Numbered from the stretch's first letter, positions 9,592 through 18,695 are shown. The stretch: DNA of 64,000 nucleotides from an uncultured Alphaproteobacteria bacterium (GCA_947259105.1 CAMYKU010000012.1:1-64000), one strand, 5' to 3'. A program made the numbers and translations. The notes: generated by a model from the letters alone, not told the origin.

Positions 9592-10287
9592 ATGGCTGAC
9601 AATCGGACAATCGAGCTCGGCGGCCGCGAGGTGGCGCTGGTGGTGCGCCGCAGCAAGCAGGCGCGGCGGCTGGCGCTGCGGATTCCGGGGCACGACGATT
9701 CGGTCGAGCTGGTGCTGCCGGCGCGCGCGCCCGAGTCGGACGGCCTGGCATTCCTGCAGTCGCGGGCGGGCTGGGTGCTGGAGCGGCTCGACCGCCTGCC
9801 GCGGCGCATTCCCTTCGTCCATGGCGCGGAGTTGCCGCTGGGCGGGACGCCGCATACCCTGCTGTTTTTCCCCGGTATGCGCGCGCCGGTTACGCTGGCG
9901 GGACCGGAAATCCTGGTGTCCGGCCGCCCCGAACATATGGCGCGGCGGGCCGGCGACTGGCTGCGCGCCGAGGCGAAGCGGCGCATCGCGCCGCTGGCGG
10001 ATGAGAAGGCCGCGGTCATCGGCGCCCGCGTCGCCCGCGTCACCATCCGCGACCAGAAGAGCCGCTGGGGCAGCTGCGCGCCCGGCGGTCGCCTGTCGTT
10101 CAGCTGGCGGCTGGTGCTGGCGCCGCCGTCGGTGATGGATTACGTCGTCGCGCACGAGGTCGCGCATATCGCCGAGGCCAACCATTCGCCGGCCTTCTGG
10201 CGCGTCGTCGACCGGCTGACCGCCGACCGCAGGGCCGGCCGCGCCTGGCTGCGCCGCCACGGCGTGCAGCTGCACCGGTACGGCTGA
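9592..10287 (+). CDS. YgjP-like M48-type zinc metallopeptidase
   Basis: A 231-residue protein. The start at 9592 is preceded directly by AGGAGGGG; an upstream in-frame ATG at 9547 lacks such a site. The C-terminal half contains TIRDQKSRWGSCAPGG and the zinc-binding VAHEVAHIAEANHSPAFW (HEVAH at about 188-192), the YgjP/WLM signature. Predicted soluble zinc protease of unknown substrate. It stands alone, between the divergent DMT transporter and a repeat-bearing intergenic stretch. Confidence 0.87.
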   Translation: MADNRTIELGGREVALVVRRSKQARRLALRIPGHDDSVELVLPARAPESDGLAFLQSRAGWVLERLDRLPRRIPFVHGAELPLGGTPHTLLFFPGMRAPVTLAGPEILVSGRPEHMARRAGDWLRAEAKRRIAPLADEKAAVIGARVARVTIRDQKSRWGSCAPGGRLSFSWRLVLAPPSVMDYVVAHEVAHIAEANHSPAFWRVVDRLTADRRAGRAWLRRHGVQLHRYG

Positions 10288-10340
10288 GCGATGCCCGCTT
10301 TCGGTTTCGGATCGTATTCACGCCGCAGGGAAGATCGAGC

Positions 10341-10445
10341 GTCACCCCCCTCCCCAACCCCTCCCCCTTTCAAGGGAGAGGGGCTTTATGCCTTTGCGCT
10401 CGATGGACTTAGCCCCTTCCCCGCCCGGGCGGGGGAGGGGTTCGG
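10341..10445. repeat. Intergenic GC-rich palindromic repeat, two hairpins (copy A)
   Basis: The 215-base gap between the metallopeptidase and the first Bcr exporter holds two near-perfect inverted repeats: 10358-10383 (arms CCCCTCCCCCTT and AAGGGAGAGGGG, one mismatch) and 10413-10440 (14-base arms meeting at CCCGGG, one mismatch). A shorter relative lies at 21507-21546. The sequence is of the REP-like type that is dispersed between genes in many GC-rich proteobacteria; it may also act as a transcription end or mRNA stabiliser. Confidence 0.6.
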
Positions 10446-10502
10446 GAGAGAGTGGGAGCCCGGCGGAGCCGGAAACAGAACACCCATTCGCGGACCCGCC
10501 TC

Positions 10503-11702
10503 ATGACGACGCGGGAAGAGCGTGGGCTGACCATCCTGCTGACGGCACTGGTCGCGCTCGGTGCTGTTTCCACGTCGCTCTACATCCCGTCGATGCCGGC
10601 GCTGGTCGCCGAATTCGAGACCGAAGCGGCGCTGGTGCATCGCAGCTTCACGATCTTCATGGTCGGATTCGCCTCGACGCAACTCGTCTACGGGCCGCTG
10701 TCCGACCGCTTCGGCCGCCGCCCGGTGCTGGTCGGCGGGATGCTGCTGTATATCGCGGCGAGCCTGGCCTGCGCGCTGTCGAACAGCATCGAGACATTCC
10801 TGCTGGCGCGCCTCGCCCAGGGGATCGGCGCCGCCGCCGGCCCGGTGATCGGCCGCGCCGTGGTGCGCGACAGCTTCGCCCGCCAGGATGCGGCGCGCGC
10901 CTTCGCCTTCATCGGCACCGCGCTTTCCCTCGCGCCGGCGCTGGGGCCGCTGATCGGCGGGTTCCTGCAGGTCTGGTTCGGCTGGCAGTCGGCCTTCGTG
11001 TTCCTTGTGGGCTATGGCGGGCTGATGCTGTGGCTGGCCCTCGCGCGGCTCACGGAGACCGTGCCGGAGCGCGACCCGATGGCGACAAGTCCGCTCCGCC
11101 TGGTCCAGAACTACGGCGCGTTGCTCCGCCACCGCCAGTATATCGGCCACCTCGCGCCCGGCGTGTTCGGTTTCGGCGGACTGTTCGCCTATGTCTCGAC
11201 GTCGCCGTTCCTGTTCGTCGACCGGCTCGGCCTGTCGCCCGACATCTTCGGCACGCTCACCATCTTTACCGTCAGCGGCTATGCCAGCGGCTCGTACATC
11301 GCGGGCCGAATGCAGGGGCGCGTCCCGGATCATACGGTTATCCGGCTCGGTATCGTGGCGCTCGGCCTCGGCGCGATGCTGATGACGATGCTTTCGCTCG
11401 AGCTGACGGTTCCCAGGGTGATCGGCCCGATGATGCTGTTCGTCTTCGGGTTCGGGCTGGTGATGCCGGCCAGCACGGCGCGGGCGCTGCACCCGTTCCC
11501 GCGGACCGCGGGCAGCGCTTCGGCGATGATGGGGTTCCTGCAGATTTCCGTCGGCGCGGCGGGGAGCCTCGTGCTGTCGGTGGTCTACGACGGCAGTGCG
11601 TTTACGCTGGGGCTGGCGATGACCGGGCTTGCCGCCATGGGGGCGGCGGGATACCTGCTGCTGGCCGCCGGCGGCAACACGCCGGAGCCGGAGGAGGCCT
11701 GA
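10503..11702 (+). CDS. Bcr/CflA-family drug:proton antiporter (paralog 1)
   Basis: A 399-residue major facilitator with 12 hydrophobic segments. The start MTTREERGLTILL (10503) begins just before helix 1. Family marks: LYIPSMPALVAEF after helix 1, LVYGPLSDRFGRRPVL (the MFS loop 2-3 motif) and GRAVVRDSF in helix 4-5. Members export chloramphenicol, bicyclomycin or other small molecules. It sits immediately before a second, similar gene, a likely tandem duplication. Confidence 0.88.
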   Translation: MTTREERGLTILLTALVALGAVSTSLYIPSMPALVAEFETEAALVHRSFTIFMVGFASTQLVYGPLSDRFGRRPVLVGGMLLYIAASLACALSNSIETFLLARLAQGIGAAAGPVIGRAVVRDSFARQDAARAFAFIGTALSLAPALGPLIGGFLQVWFGWQSAFVFLVGYGGLMLWLALARLTETVPERDPMATSPLRLVQNYGALLRHRQYIGHLAPGVFGFGGLFAYVSTSPFLFVDRLGLSPDIFGTLTIFTVSGYASGSYIAGRMQGRVPDHTVIRLGIVALGLGAMLMTMLSLELTVPRVIGPMMLFVFGFGLVMPASTARALHPFPRTAGSASAMMGFLQISVGAAGSLVLSVVYDGSAFTLGLAMTGLAAMGAAGYLLLAAGGNTPEPEEA

Positions 11703-11706
11703 GCAG

Positions 11707-12903
11707 GTGCCGCGTCCCGATTCCCTGCTGGTCGCGGTGCTGCTGACCCTTTGCGTCGGCATGGGACCTATGGCGACGGACTTCTACCTGCCCGCGCTGC
11801 CGACGATCGGCAGGGCCCTGGGAGCAGACGTTGCCACCGTGCAGCTGACGCTAAGCGTCTTCCTCGCCGGCTTCGCTGTGGCGCAGCTGGTCTACGGCCC
11901 GGTGTCCGACCGGTTCGGGCGACGCCCGGCATTGCTCGCGGGGTTCGGGCTGTTCACCGTCGCGTCAGTCGCGTGCGTATTCGCCAACAGCATCGAGATG
12001 CTGATCGCCGCCCGCTTCCTGCAGGCGCTGGGCGCCTGCGCCGGGCCGGTGCTGGGGCGCACCGTCGTGCGGGACGTCTACGGGCGCGAAGGGGCGGCGC
12101 GCATGCTGGCCTACATCGGCGCGGCGATGGCGATGGCGCCGCTGCTCGGCCCGATCGCCGGCGGGTACCTCACCGTGTGGTTCGGCTGGCGGGCCAGTTT
12201 CGTGGTGCTGACGCTGTACGGGGCGGCCGCGTTTTTGGGCGTGCTGCTGGCGCTGGCCGAGACCAACCCGCATCTCGGCGAGACCACAAGCCCGTCGCAG
12301 ATGCTGCGCAACTATATCGGCTTGCTGCGCCACCGCACCTACCTCGGCTACGTGCTGTGCCTCACCGCCACCTATAGCGGCCTGTTCGCCTTCATCTCCG
12401 GCTCGTCCTTCGTGTTCATCGAGGTGCTCGGCCTGCCGCCGAACCTGTACGGCATGTGTTTCGCCGCCGCCGTCGCCGGCTATATCGCCGGCGCGGTGGT
12501 GTCCGGCCGCATCGTCAAGCGCGTGGGGCTGGAGCGCATGGTGCCGCTGGGCGCCGCAGTCTGCGCCGCCGGTGGCCTCGCGATGGCGGGCATCGTGCTG
12601 GCGGGGATTGAAACGGTGTGGTCGGTGCTGGGGCCGATGATGGTCTACATGTTCGGCGTCGGCTTCGTGCTGCCGAACGCGATGGCCGGCGCGCTCGGCC
12701 CGTTCCCGACGAAAGCGGGGGCCGCCTCTGCGCTGCTCGGCTTCATCCAGATGAGCATCGCCGCATTGGTCGGCGTCGGCGTCGGCGCCGCCTTCGACGG
12801 CACCGCCCGCCCGATGGCAATCACCATCGCCGTGATGGGCGTGGCCGCGGTGCTGTTCCACCGCGTGCCGGGGCGCGGGACGGGGGACGCGGGGAGCGAA
12901 TGA
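11707..12903 (+). CDS. Bcr/CflA-family drug:proton antiporter (paralog 2)
   Basis: A 398-residue major facilitator, paralogous to the preceding gene. GTG at 11707, four bases after the upstream stop with GGAGG about 12 bases before it, gives PRPDSLLVAVLL before helix 1. Shared marks: FYLPALPTIGRAL, LVYGPVSDRFGRRPAL, GRTVVRDVYGREGA. The two exporters are probably co-transcribed and could function as separate pumps or, less likely, as a pair; substrate unknown. Confidence 0.87.
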   Translation: MPRPDSLLVAVLLTLCVGMGPMATDFYLPALPTIGRALGADVATVQLTLSVFLAGFAVAQLVYGPVSDRFGRRPALLAGFGLFTVASVACVFANSIEMLIAARFLQALGACAGPVLGRTVVRDVYGREGAARMLAYIGAAMAMAPLLGPIAGGYLTVWFGWRASFVVLTLYGAAAFLGVLLALAETNPHLGETTSPSQMLRNYIGLLRHRTYLGYVLCLTATYSGLFAFISGSSFVFIEVLGLPPNLYGMCFAAAVAGYIAGAVVSGRIVKRVGLERMVPLGAAVCAAGGLAMAGIVLAGIETVWSVLGPMMVYMFGVGFVLPNAMAGALGPFPTKAGAASALLGFIQMSIAALVGVGVGAAFDGTARPMAITIAVMGVAAVLFHRVPGRGTGDAGSE

Positions 12904-12945
12904 CCATCTGGGCGGCGCGTTCCTCCCAGCCCCGGAAAGTCAGGC

Positions 12946-14238
12946 TCAGGCCTCGGCGGGTTTGGCCGGCTCTCCGCCGCCGTCCGGCTCCAGATACTCG
13001 GCCAGGAGTTCGGTGAGGCCGAGGACCGGGAGGTCCATTCCGTAAGCGTCGATGGCCTCTTCGATGACATTCCGGCAGTTGGCGCACGAGGTCACCAGGG
13101 CCTCGACGCCCTGCAGATCGTCGATCTGCTTTTTCTTGCTGGCGAACGCCCTGATCCGGTAGTCCTCGGCCCGCGGATTGGAGCTCACCCCGCCGCCGCC
13201 GCCGCAGCAGATATTGGCGACGCCGGCATTCTTCATTTCGACGAAGCCGTCGGATACGCTGTTGAGGATCGACCGCGGCTGGGAGACGAGGCCGCCCCGG
13301 CGGACGATCTGGCAAGGGTCGTGATAGGTGACGCGCCTTGCATCCTTGCCCCGGGTCCGGATCCGCCCCTCGCGCTGCAGCTGGTCGAGGAGCTCGAGGA
13401 TGTGCACGACCTTGAAGCTGTACGGGCGGCCGACCAGGTTCGGGCCCTCCCATTTGAGGGCCGAATAGGCGTGGCCGCATTCCGGGCTGATGACGTATTT
13501 GACCTTGAGCTTCTCGGCCGCGTCCACGATGCGCCCGACCAGCGTCCGGGCGATCTCCTTGTCGCCCATCTGGATGCCGATATTGGTGGCCTCGTAAGCT
13601 TCGGTCGAGATGGTCCAGGAAACGCCCGCCTGCTTGAAGATCCGGGCCAGCGCCCCGATGACCTCATAGAAGTTGAGGATCTCCATGGCCGAAAGGATGA
13701 CCAGGTAGTCGGCGCCCTCCTTGTCCAGTTCGACAGGGATTCCCACCTCCTCCACCTGCTCGTTGACGATCTTGCGCAGCGTCTCCGGCTTGATGCCCAG
13801 CGGACTGCCGATATTGATCGCCCGGTCGGCGGCGCCGGTCAGCCCCTCGGGCACGATGCCGGCGGCAACGAAGCCTTCGCGCACCTTGCGCACCATCGCG
13901 GCGATGTCGATTCCCATGGGACACACCAGTGTGCACCGCCCGCACATATTGCAGGTGTCGTAGACCAGATCGGACCATTCGTTGAGTTCGTCTTCGGTCA
14001 CCTCGGCGGGCACCAGGCCGAGCATCCGCCTGAGGCCCGAAAACGGCGCCTTGTGGCGCTTGTAGGCCTTGACCAGGGGCTGCAGCTTGTAGATCGGCGT
14101 GAGGCGCGGGTCGTCATTGGTCTCGTAGAAATGGCAAGCCCGGGCGCACTGGCCGCAATGCACGCAGGCTTCCATATAGCTGGCGGCAGCGGCATCGACG
14201 GTGTCGACGAACGCCTGGACGGCTTTGGCGGCGGTCAT
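12946..14238 (-). CDS. DsrK/HdrD-like Fe-S protein with CCG domain
   Basis: A 430-residue protein. Two ferredoxin-type [4Fe-4S] motifs, CVHCGQCARAC (near residue 24) and CNMCGRCTLVCP (near 102), are followed by a cysteine-rich heterodisulfide-reductase domain with SPECGHAY, HDPCQIVRRGG, ICCGGGGG and a final CANC. In HdrD/DsrK proteins the C-terminal cysteines hold a non-cubane [4Fe-4S] centre that works on thiols or disulfides. ATG overlaps the upstream stop (ATGA). With a NarI-like partner it resembles a DsrMK pair; no dsrAB or dsrC is present nearby. Confidence 0.85.
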   Translation of the reverse strand: MTAAKAVQAFVDTVDAAAASYMEACVHCGQCARACHFYETNDDPRLTPIYKLQPLVKAYKRHKAPFSGLRRMLGLVPAEVTEDELNEWSDLVYDTCNMCGRCTLVCPMGIDIAAMVRKVREGFVAAGIVPEGLTGAADRAINIGSPLGIKPETLRKIVNEQVEEVGIPVELDKEGADYLVILSAMEILNFYEVIGALARIFKQAGVSWTISTEAYEATNIGIQMGDKEIARTLVGRIVDAAEKLKVKYVISPECGHAYSALKWEGPNLVGRPYSFKVVHILELLDQLQREGRIRTRGKDARRVTYHDPCQIVRRGGLVSQPRSILNSVSDGFVEMKNAGVANICCGGGGGVSSNPRAEDYRIRAFASKKKQIDDLQGVEALVTSCANCRNVIEEAIDAYGMDLPVLGLTELLAEYLEPDGGGEPAKPAEA

Positions 14239-14879
14239 GGCGTTACTCCCCTGCGACCGTAGACAATGCCCGTATAGCCGCGGCTCAAGACGAAGGTAAA
14301 GGCGTGCATGAGCCGGCTGAACGGGAAGTAGATAAGCCAGATCTCGACGGTCAGCATGTGCAGGGCGCGCAGGCTGGCATTGGATTCCTGGAGCGCCAGG
14401 CATCCGGTCAGCATGGCGATGAAGGTGAGCCAGGAGCCGATATGGTCGTCGGCGTCGGAAATCTGGCGCATGGTCGGATCGGCGATGCGCCGGAACCACA
14501 GCAGGATCAGACCGGCAAAGGCCGCTTGCGCCGAAACGATGAAAGCCCAATGGGGCATCGCTTCCCAGCCGAAACCCAGCACGTGCTCTTTAAGGAACGC
14601 GACGTGCGGCGCGGCGAAGAACAGCACGACGAACAGCCCTATATGGAACAGGTAACCGGCAAACACGTGCAGCTTGGTCCGGTTGAAGAACCCGTAGTGT
14701 GGAAGCATATGGCGGAACAGCGCCTTGACCGCCCCGGGGAAGGCCGCGGACCGGGGCACGCTCAAATCGGTGCGGCGGCCGAGCCGCAGAATTCCGATAA
14801 TGCGCCACAGCGCGCCGATGACGAACACCGCCGCGGCGATATACCAGAGCGGCCCCTCGATGATTTGAACGATGGTCAT
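14235..14879 (-). CDS. NarI/DsrM-like membrane cytochrome b
   Basis: A 214-residue integral membrane protein with five hydrophobic segments. Candidate haem ligands are the paired histidines in TKLHVFAGYLFHIGLFVV and in LRALHMLTVEIW...SRLMHAF, the pattern of nitrate-reductase gamma (NarI) and DsrM. It would move electrons between quinone and its Fe-S partner encoded next. Both ends overlap neighbours by four bases (ATGA), so the three-gene operon is tightly coupled. Confidence 0.82.
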   Translation of the reverse strand: MTIVQIIEGPLWYIAAAVFVIGALWRIIGILRLGRRTDLSVPRSAAFPGAVKALFRHMLPHYGFFNRTKLHVFAGYLFHIGLFVVLFFAAPHVAFLKEHVLGFGWEAMPHWAFIVSAQAAFAGLILLWFRRIADPTMRQISDADDHIGSWLTFIAMLTGCLALQESNASLRALHMLTVEIWLIYFPFSRLMHAFTFVLSRGYTGIVYGRRGVTP

Positions 14880-15943
14880 TCCGCTGCTCCCGGCGCCGGC
14901 TTCGTGGCCCCTTTCGGTTCATTTTCCGCCATCTTCTGCATGACCTTCTCGGCCCACAGATCGTGATGCTCGCGGGCCCAGTTCTCGTCGACCGTGCCTT
15001 CGGTCATGCCCTCGAGCGCCCCCTCGACGCCGATACTGCCAAGATAGATGTGACCGATGGCAACGGCGATGACGAGCAGCGCCGCGACCGCGTGCAGGAT
15101 AGTTGACAGCTGCAGATACCACAGTTCGCCGACCAGGGTCGGAAACTCCATGAGAATGCCGGTCACGGACAGCACCGTGCCGGTCATCACGATCAGCCAG
15201 AAGTACGTCTTCTCCCCGAAATTGTATTTCCAGGAGGGGGCATGACCGCCGAACAGATTTCCGCCCTTGATAATCCACTTGGCATCGGCGGCCTGGAAGA
15301 CGTTGTCCATCCCATAGGCGAACAGCATCACCACAAGGCCGACGACGAACAGCGGCCCGAACAGGTTGTGGCCTTGCATCGCGGCGCTGGCCACGGCGCC
15401 AAATGCCGACGGCCCGATCACCGGGAGCAGGATATAGCGGCCGAAGAGGATGATCAGACCGGAAATCGCCAGCAGGATGAACACCGCGGCGACGAACCAG
15501 TGAATCGACCGCTCCACCATGGTGAAGCGGGGAACGCGCTTGCCCGTCCGGCCACCCTCGATCTTCACCTTGCCGCGCAGGAGCGCGAACAGAACGGTCG
15601 CGCCGAGGCCAACCAGCACCAGAATCCCGCCGTACCACGACACGAGGCCGTTGCGGATCGACCGCCATTCCTCGCCCTCGGACTGGACCAGGACGCCCGA
15701 GCCCAGCCGGGGATCGCTGAGGGTGAATGATTCACCCCGCCGCACCCGGCGCCACAAATCGGAATCGCTTTCGTTGCCGAGCGTCTCGCCCGGTACGCTT
15801 TCCTCGGCCATGGCCGAGGAAACGGCCAACGGTGACAGCGTATTCGCAAACAGCGCGCCGGCCAGGACCGCCACCAATAGTGAAACCCATAGAATCAGAC
15901 GCACGTTCCTCACCCCTTCTTTGAACCGCCGGTTTCGTTGCAA
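14876..15943 (-). CDS. FdoI-type cytochrome b556 (formate dehydrogenase gamma-like)
   Basis: A 355-residue protein. Residues 1-46 look like a signal sequence ending near AMAEE, then a soluble region of about 60 residues, then four membrane helices. Haem b ligands are suggested by VERSIHWFVAA, MQGHNLFGPL, and STILHAVAALL...VAIGHIYLGS. FdoI normally accepts electrons from the periplasmic FdhAB pair and passes them to quinone, but no formate dehydrogenase catalytic or Fe-S subunit is in the window. First gene of the operon with the NarI-like and DsrK-like proteins. Confidence 0.83.
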   Translation of the reverse strand: MQRNRRFKEGVRNVRLILWVSLLVAVLAGALFANTLSPLAVSSAMAEESVPGETLGNESDSDLWRRVRRGESFTLSDPRLGSGVLVQSEGEEWRSIRNGLVSWYGGILVLVGLGATVLFALLRGKVKIEGGRTGKRVPRFTMVERSIHWFVAAVFILLAISGLIILFGRYILLPVIGPSAFGAVASAAMQGHNLFGPLFVVGLVVMLFAYGMDNVFQAADAKWIIKGGNLFGGHAPSWKYNFGEKTYFWLIVMTGTVLSVTGILMEFPTLVGELWYLQLSTILHAVAALLVIAVAIGHIYLGSIGVEGALEGMTEGTVDENWAREHHDLWAEKVMQKMAENEPKGATKPAPGAAE

Positions 15944-16049
15944 ACGCCGTTGCAGCGGCCGGTGTGATAAAGTTGGTAAACGTTCTGCACCTCGATCCTA
16001 ACAGCCACCGTGTCATGTTTCCATGTAGATCGTGCGTTTTAACGTCTCA

Positions 16050-16063
16050 TTGACGTAAGTCAT
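16050..16063 (-). promoter_or_regulatory. Possible FNR/Crp-family operator upstream of the cytochrome b operon
   Basis: TTGAC-GTAA-GTCAT is an inverted repeat resembling FNR/FixK/DNR boxes (TTGAT-N4-ATCAA), lying about 107 bases upstream of the FdoI-like start. Only the half-site bases TGAC/GTCA are perfectly symmetrical. Such control would suit an anaerobic or microaerobic redox complex; no promoter elements were confidently placed. Confidence 0.3.
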
Positions 16064-16197
16064 TTCACGCCGGGCACCGGTGCTGGAGCGATCCGGGTTC
16101 GGTGCAGCCGTGTCACCGGCACCTGAATTGCGGCATCCGCGGATACCCGGAGACGATCGGCGGGCGCAGGATGAAACGCATCGATTTCGCCTGCGCC

Positions 16198-18057
16198 CTA
16201 ATCCGTCAGCGCTCCCGACACCCCCGGCAGCGGTGTCGGTTGCACGCCCCGCAGCGCCGGATCCATGAACGCCTTCCAGGTCAGGGCCGGGTAGGCGCCG
16301 CCGCCGATGCGGTCCATCGGCGAATTGTCGTCGTTGCCGAACCAGACCCCGGCCACCAGGTCCGGAGTGTAGCCGATGAACCAGGCGTCGCGGCTGTCCT
16401 GGCTGGTGCCGGTCTTGCCGGCGGCCGGGCCGCGGAGCTTCGCCTGCTTGCCGGTGCCCCAGGTGATGGCGGCGGCCAGCATGTCGTTGATCGCCGCCAC
16501 GTCGGGCTGCTCGACGACGCGGCCCGGCCCGCCGCCGCTACGCCGGTAGAGGACCCGCCCGTCGCCCGCGCGGATCTCGGTCACGCCATAGGGCCAGACG
16601 CCATAGCCCTGGTTGGCCATCACCGCGTAGGCCGCGGTGAGCTCCAGCAGCGTAACCTCGTAGGCGCCCAGCGCCAGCGCCGGGTCGGTGCGCAACTCGC
16701 TGGTGATGCCGAGCCGCCGCGCCGCCGCCGCCACGTTGCCCCGGCCGACCCCTTCCGACACGATGACCGCGACCGAGTTCAGCGAGCGCGCCAAAGCCTC
16801 GCGCAGCGACACGGTACCGCGATGCTCGCGCCTTGCATTGCGCGGCGTCCAGCCCTCAACGGTCACCGGCCTGTCCTCGATCATGTCGCCGGGCCGCATG
16901 CCGGCCTCCATCGCCGCAAGGTAGACGAACAGCTTGAAGGCGGAGCCCGGCTGCCGCAGCGCCTGGGTCGCCCGGTTGAACTGGCTTCCGGCATAGCTTC
17001 GGCCGCCCACCATGGCGACCACCGCGCCGTCGGGGAGCATGGCGACCAGCGCCGCCTGGCTGGCCTTGCGGTCCTGCGCGGCGGCCAGGTTGCGCGCAAC
17101 GGCCTGCTCCGCCAGAAGCTGCAGGCGCGGGTCGATGGTCGTCGCCACGACCAGGTCGCCGCCCTCGTAGCCGATATAGTCCCGCGCCCGCTCCAGCACC
17201 CAGTCCGCCACATAGCGGCTCTGCGCGCCGGATCCCTCGCCGCGGACGACGACGCCGCCGGCGCGGGCCCGGTCCGCCTGAAGTGCGGTCAGCCAGCCGG
17301 CCTCGACCATGCTCTCCAGCACCAGCCGGGCGCGGCCGTCCGCAAGCTGCGGGCTGGAAATCGGATTGTAGCGCGACGGGGCCTTCAGCAGCCCGGCCAG
17401 CAGCGCCGATTCGTAGACCGTGACGTCCTGCGCGGATTTGCCGAAGTACTGCCTGGCCGCCGCGTCCACGCCGTACGCGCCCTGCCCGAAATAGACGCGA
17501 TTGAGATAGATGGTAAGGATCTGGTCCTTGCCGAACCGGCGCTCCAGCCACAAGGCGAGCAGGGCCTCCTGCACCTTGCGGCGCAGGGTCCTCTCGGGCG
17601 AAAGGAACAGGTTCTTGGCCAGTTGCTGCGTAATCGTACTGCCGCCGCTGCGCAGGCCGCCGGCCCAGATATTGTCCCACAGCGCCCGCGCGACGCCGCG
17701 CGGATCGATGCCCGAATGCTCATAGAATCGCCGGTCCTCGACCGCCAGCACCGCATGCGGCAGATGCGGCGGCAACTCGTGCAGCTGCACCGCGATCCCG
17801 TAGAGGTCGCCGTAATGAGCCAGCACCGACCCGTCGGCCGCCTGCACGGTGACCGTCGGCCCGCGCTTGCCGGCCGCCTCCTCGAGGTGCGCAATGTCGG
17901 GCAGGTCGTAGGCGTACCAGGCGACCAGCACCGCCAGCGCCACGACTCCCCAGACCGCCGCGGCGAGTCCGAGCCGAACCGCCCGACCCGGCCCGGGCCG
18001 CCGCCTGGTGCCGGCCGGCGGGCGGCGGCGCCCTTTGGTCTGCTTTTTTCGCGTCAT
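16198..18057 (-). CDS. Class A penicillin-binding protein (PBP1A family)
   Basis: A 619-residue bifunctional peptidoglycan synthase. The N-terminus is Arg/Lys-rich (RKKQTKGRRRPP) and cytosolic, followed by one membrane helix (LGLAAAVWGVVALAVLVAW). Glycosyltransferase motifs: EDRRFYEHSG near residue 104 and GGSTITQQLAKN near 137. Transpeptidase motifs: the serine in PGSAFK near 369, SLNS near 424 and KTGTS near 547. Shorter than enteric PBP1A, as in alphaproteobacterial homologs. Divergent from irr across a 212-base AT-richer gap. Confidence 0.92.
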   Translation of the reverse strand: MTRKKQTKGRRRPPAGTRRRPGPGRAVRLGLAAAVWGVVALAVLVAWYAYDLPDIAHLEEAAGKRGPTVTVQAADGSVLAHYGDLYGIAVQLHELPPHLPHAVLAVEDRRFYEHSGIDPRGVARALWDNIWAGGLRSGGSTITQQLAKNLFLSPERTLRRKVQEALLALWLERRFGKDQILTIYLNRVYFGQGAYGVDAAARQYFGKSAQDVTVYESALLAGLLKAPSRYNPISSPQLADGRARLVLESMVEAGWLTALQADRARAGGVVVRGEGSGAQSRYVADWVLERARDYIGYEGGDLVVATTIDPRLQLLAEQAVARNLAAAQDRKASQAALVAMLPDGAVVAMVGGRSYAGSQFNRATQALRQPGSAFKLFVYLAAMEAGMRPGDMIEDRPVTVEGWTPRNARREHRGTVSLREALARSLNSVAVIVSEGVGRGNVAAAARRLGITSELRTDPALALGAYEVTLLELTAAYAVMANQGYGVWPYGVTEIRAGDGRVLYRRSGGGPGRVVEQPDVAAINDMLAAAITWGTGKQAKLRGPAAGKTGTSQDSRDAWFIGYTPDLVAGVWFGNDDNSPMDRIGGGAYPALTWKAFMDPALRGVQPTPLPGVSGALTD

Positions 18058-18269
18058 GACCGCCTATATAGCGTGGATCAATCCTGTTGACGGCGGCTAA
18101 ATACCATATGCTGTGGTTTCCACAATCACAATTCGCGGCATCAGTGCAAAATGAAATTGTTCCAATAAGTCGTCCATGCTATTGTTTATTTGAGGATTCT
18201 ATTATATATATCCGATACACTTCGTCCTGCGGGACGGGGAAAGAACGACAATGACGGGTCTGAGAATTC

Positions 18270-18695
18270 ATGGATAGCACGGTCCGCCCCTACAGCAAGG
18301 CGTATGATATTCTTCGCAATGCGGGACTGCGGCCGACGCGGCAGCGGCTCGGGCTGGCGCGTCTGCTTTTCGGGGACGGCGACCGCCATGTGACCGCCGA
18401 GCAGCTTCACGCCGAGGCGGCATCCGCGAACCTGCGGGTCTCGCTTGCGACAATCTACAACACTCTGAATCAGTTCTCGGAGGTCGGGCTGTTGCGGGAG
18501 GTGGTCGTCAAGCCCGGGCGTTCCTATTTCGACACCAACACTTCGGACCATCACCATTTCTTCCACGAGGAAACCGCGCGGCTGCAGGATATCGCCGCCG
18601 ATGCGATCGCTGTGGGACCGATCCCGACACCGCCTTCGGGCACCTGTGTCGAACGCATCGACATCATCGTCCGCGTCAAAAAAGCCGACAAATGA
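18270..18695 (+). CDS. irr: Iron response regulator Irr (Fur family)
   Basis: A 141-residue Fur-superfamily regulator. The N-terminal winged helix has LRNAGLRPTRQRLGLARLLF and VSLATIYNTLNQFSEVGLL; the C-terminal part carries DTNTSDHHHFFHEET (near residue 94), the histidine-rich segment typical of alphaproteobacterial Irr. Irr binds ICE boxes and responds to haem/iron status. It lies directly upstream of, and on the same strand as, the rubrerythrin cluster whose promoter contains a candidate ICE box. Upstream region 18058-18269 is AT-rich and shared with the divergent PBP gene; no clear ICE box was found there. Confidence 0.88.
   Translation: MDSTVRPYSKAYDILRNAGLRPTRQRLGLARLLFGDGDRHVTAEQLHAEAASANLRVSLATIYNTLNQFSEVGLLREVVVKPGRSYFDTNTSDHHHFFHEETARLQDIAADAIAVGPIPTPPSGTCVERIDIIVRVKKADK

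Noticed and set aside
14876-15943. Assigning the b556 gene as part of a formate dehydrogenase locus
   Set aside because: No FdhA or FdhB coding sequence is present in the window, so only the subunit similarity is reported.
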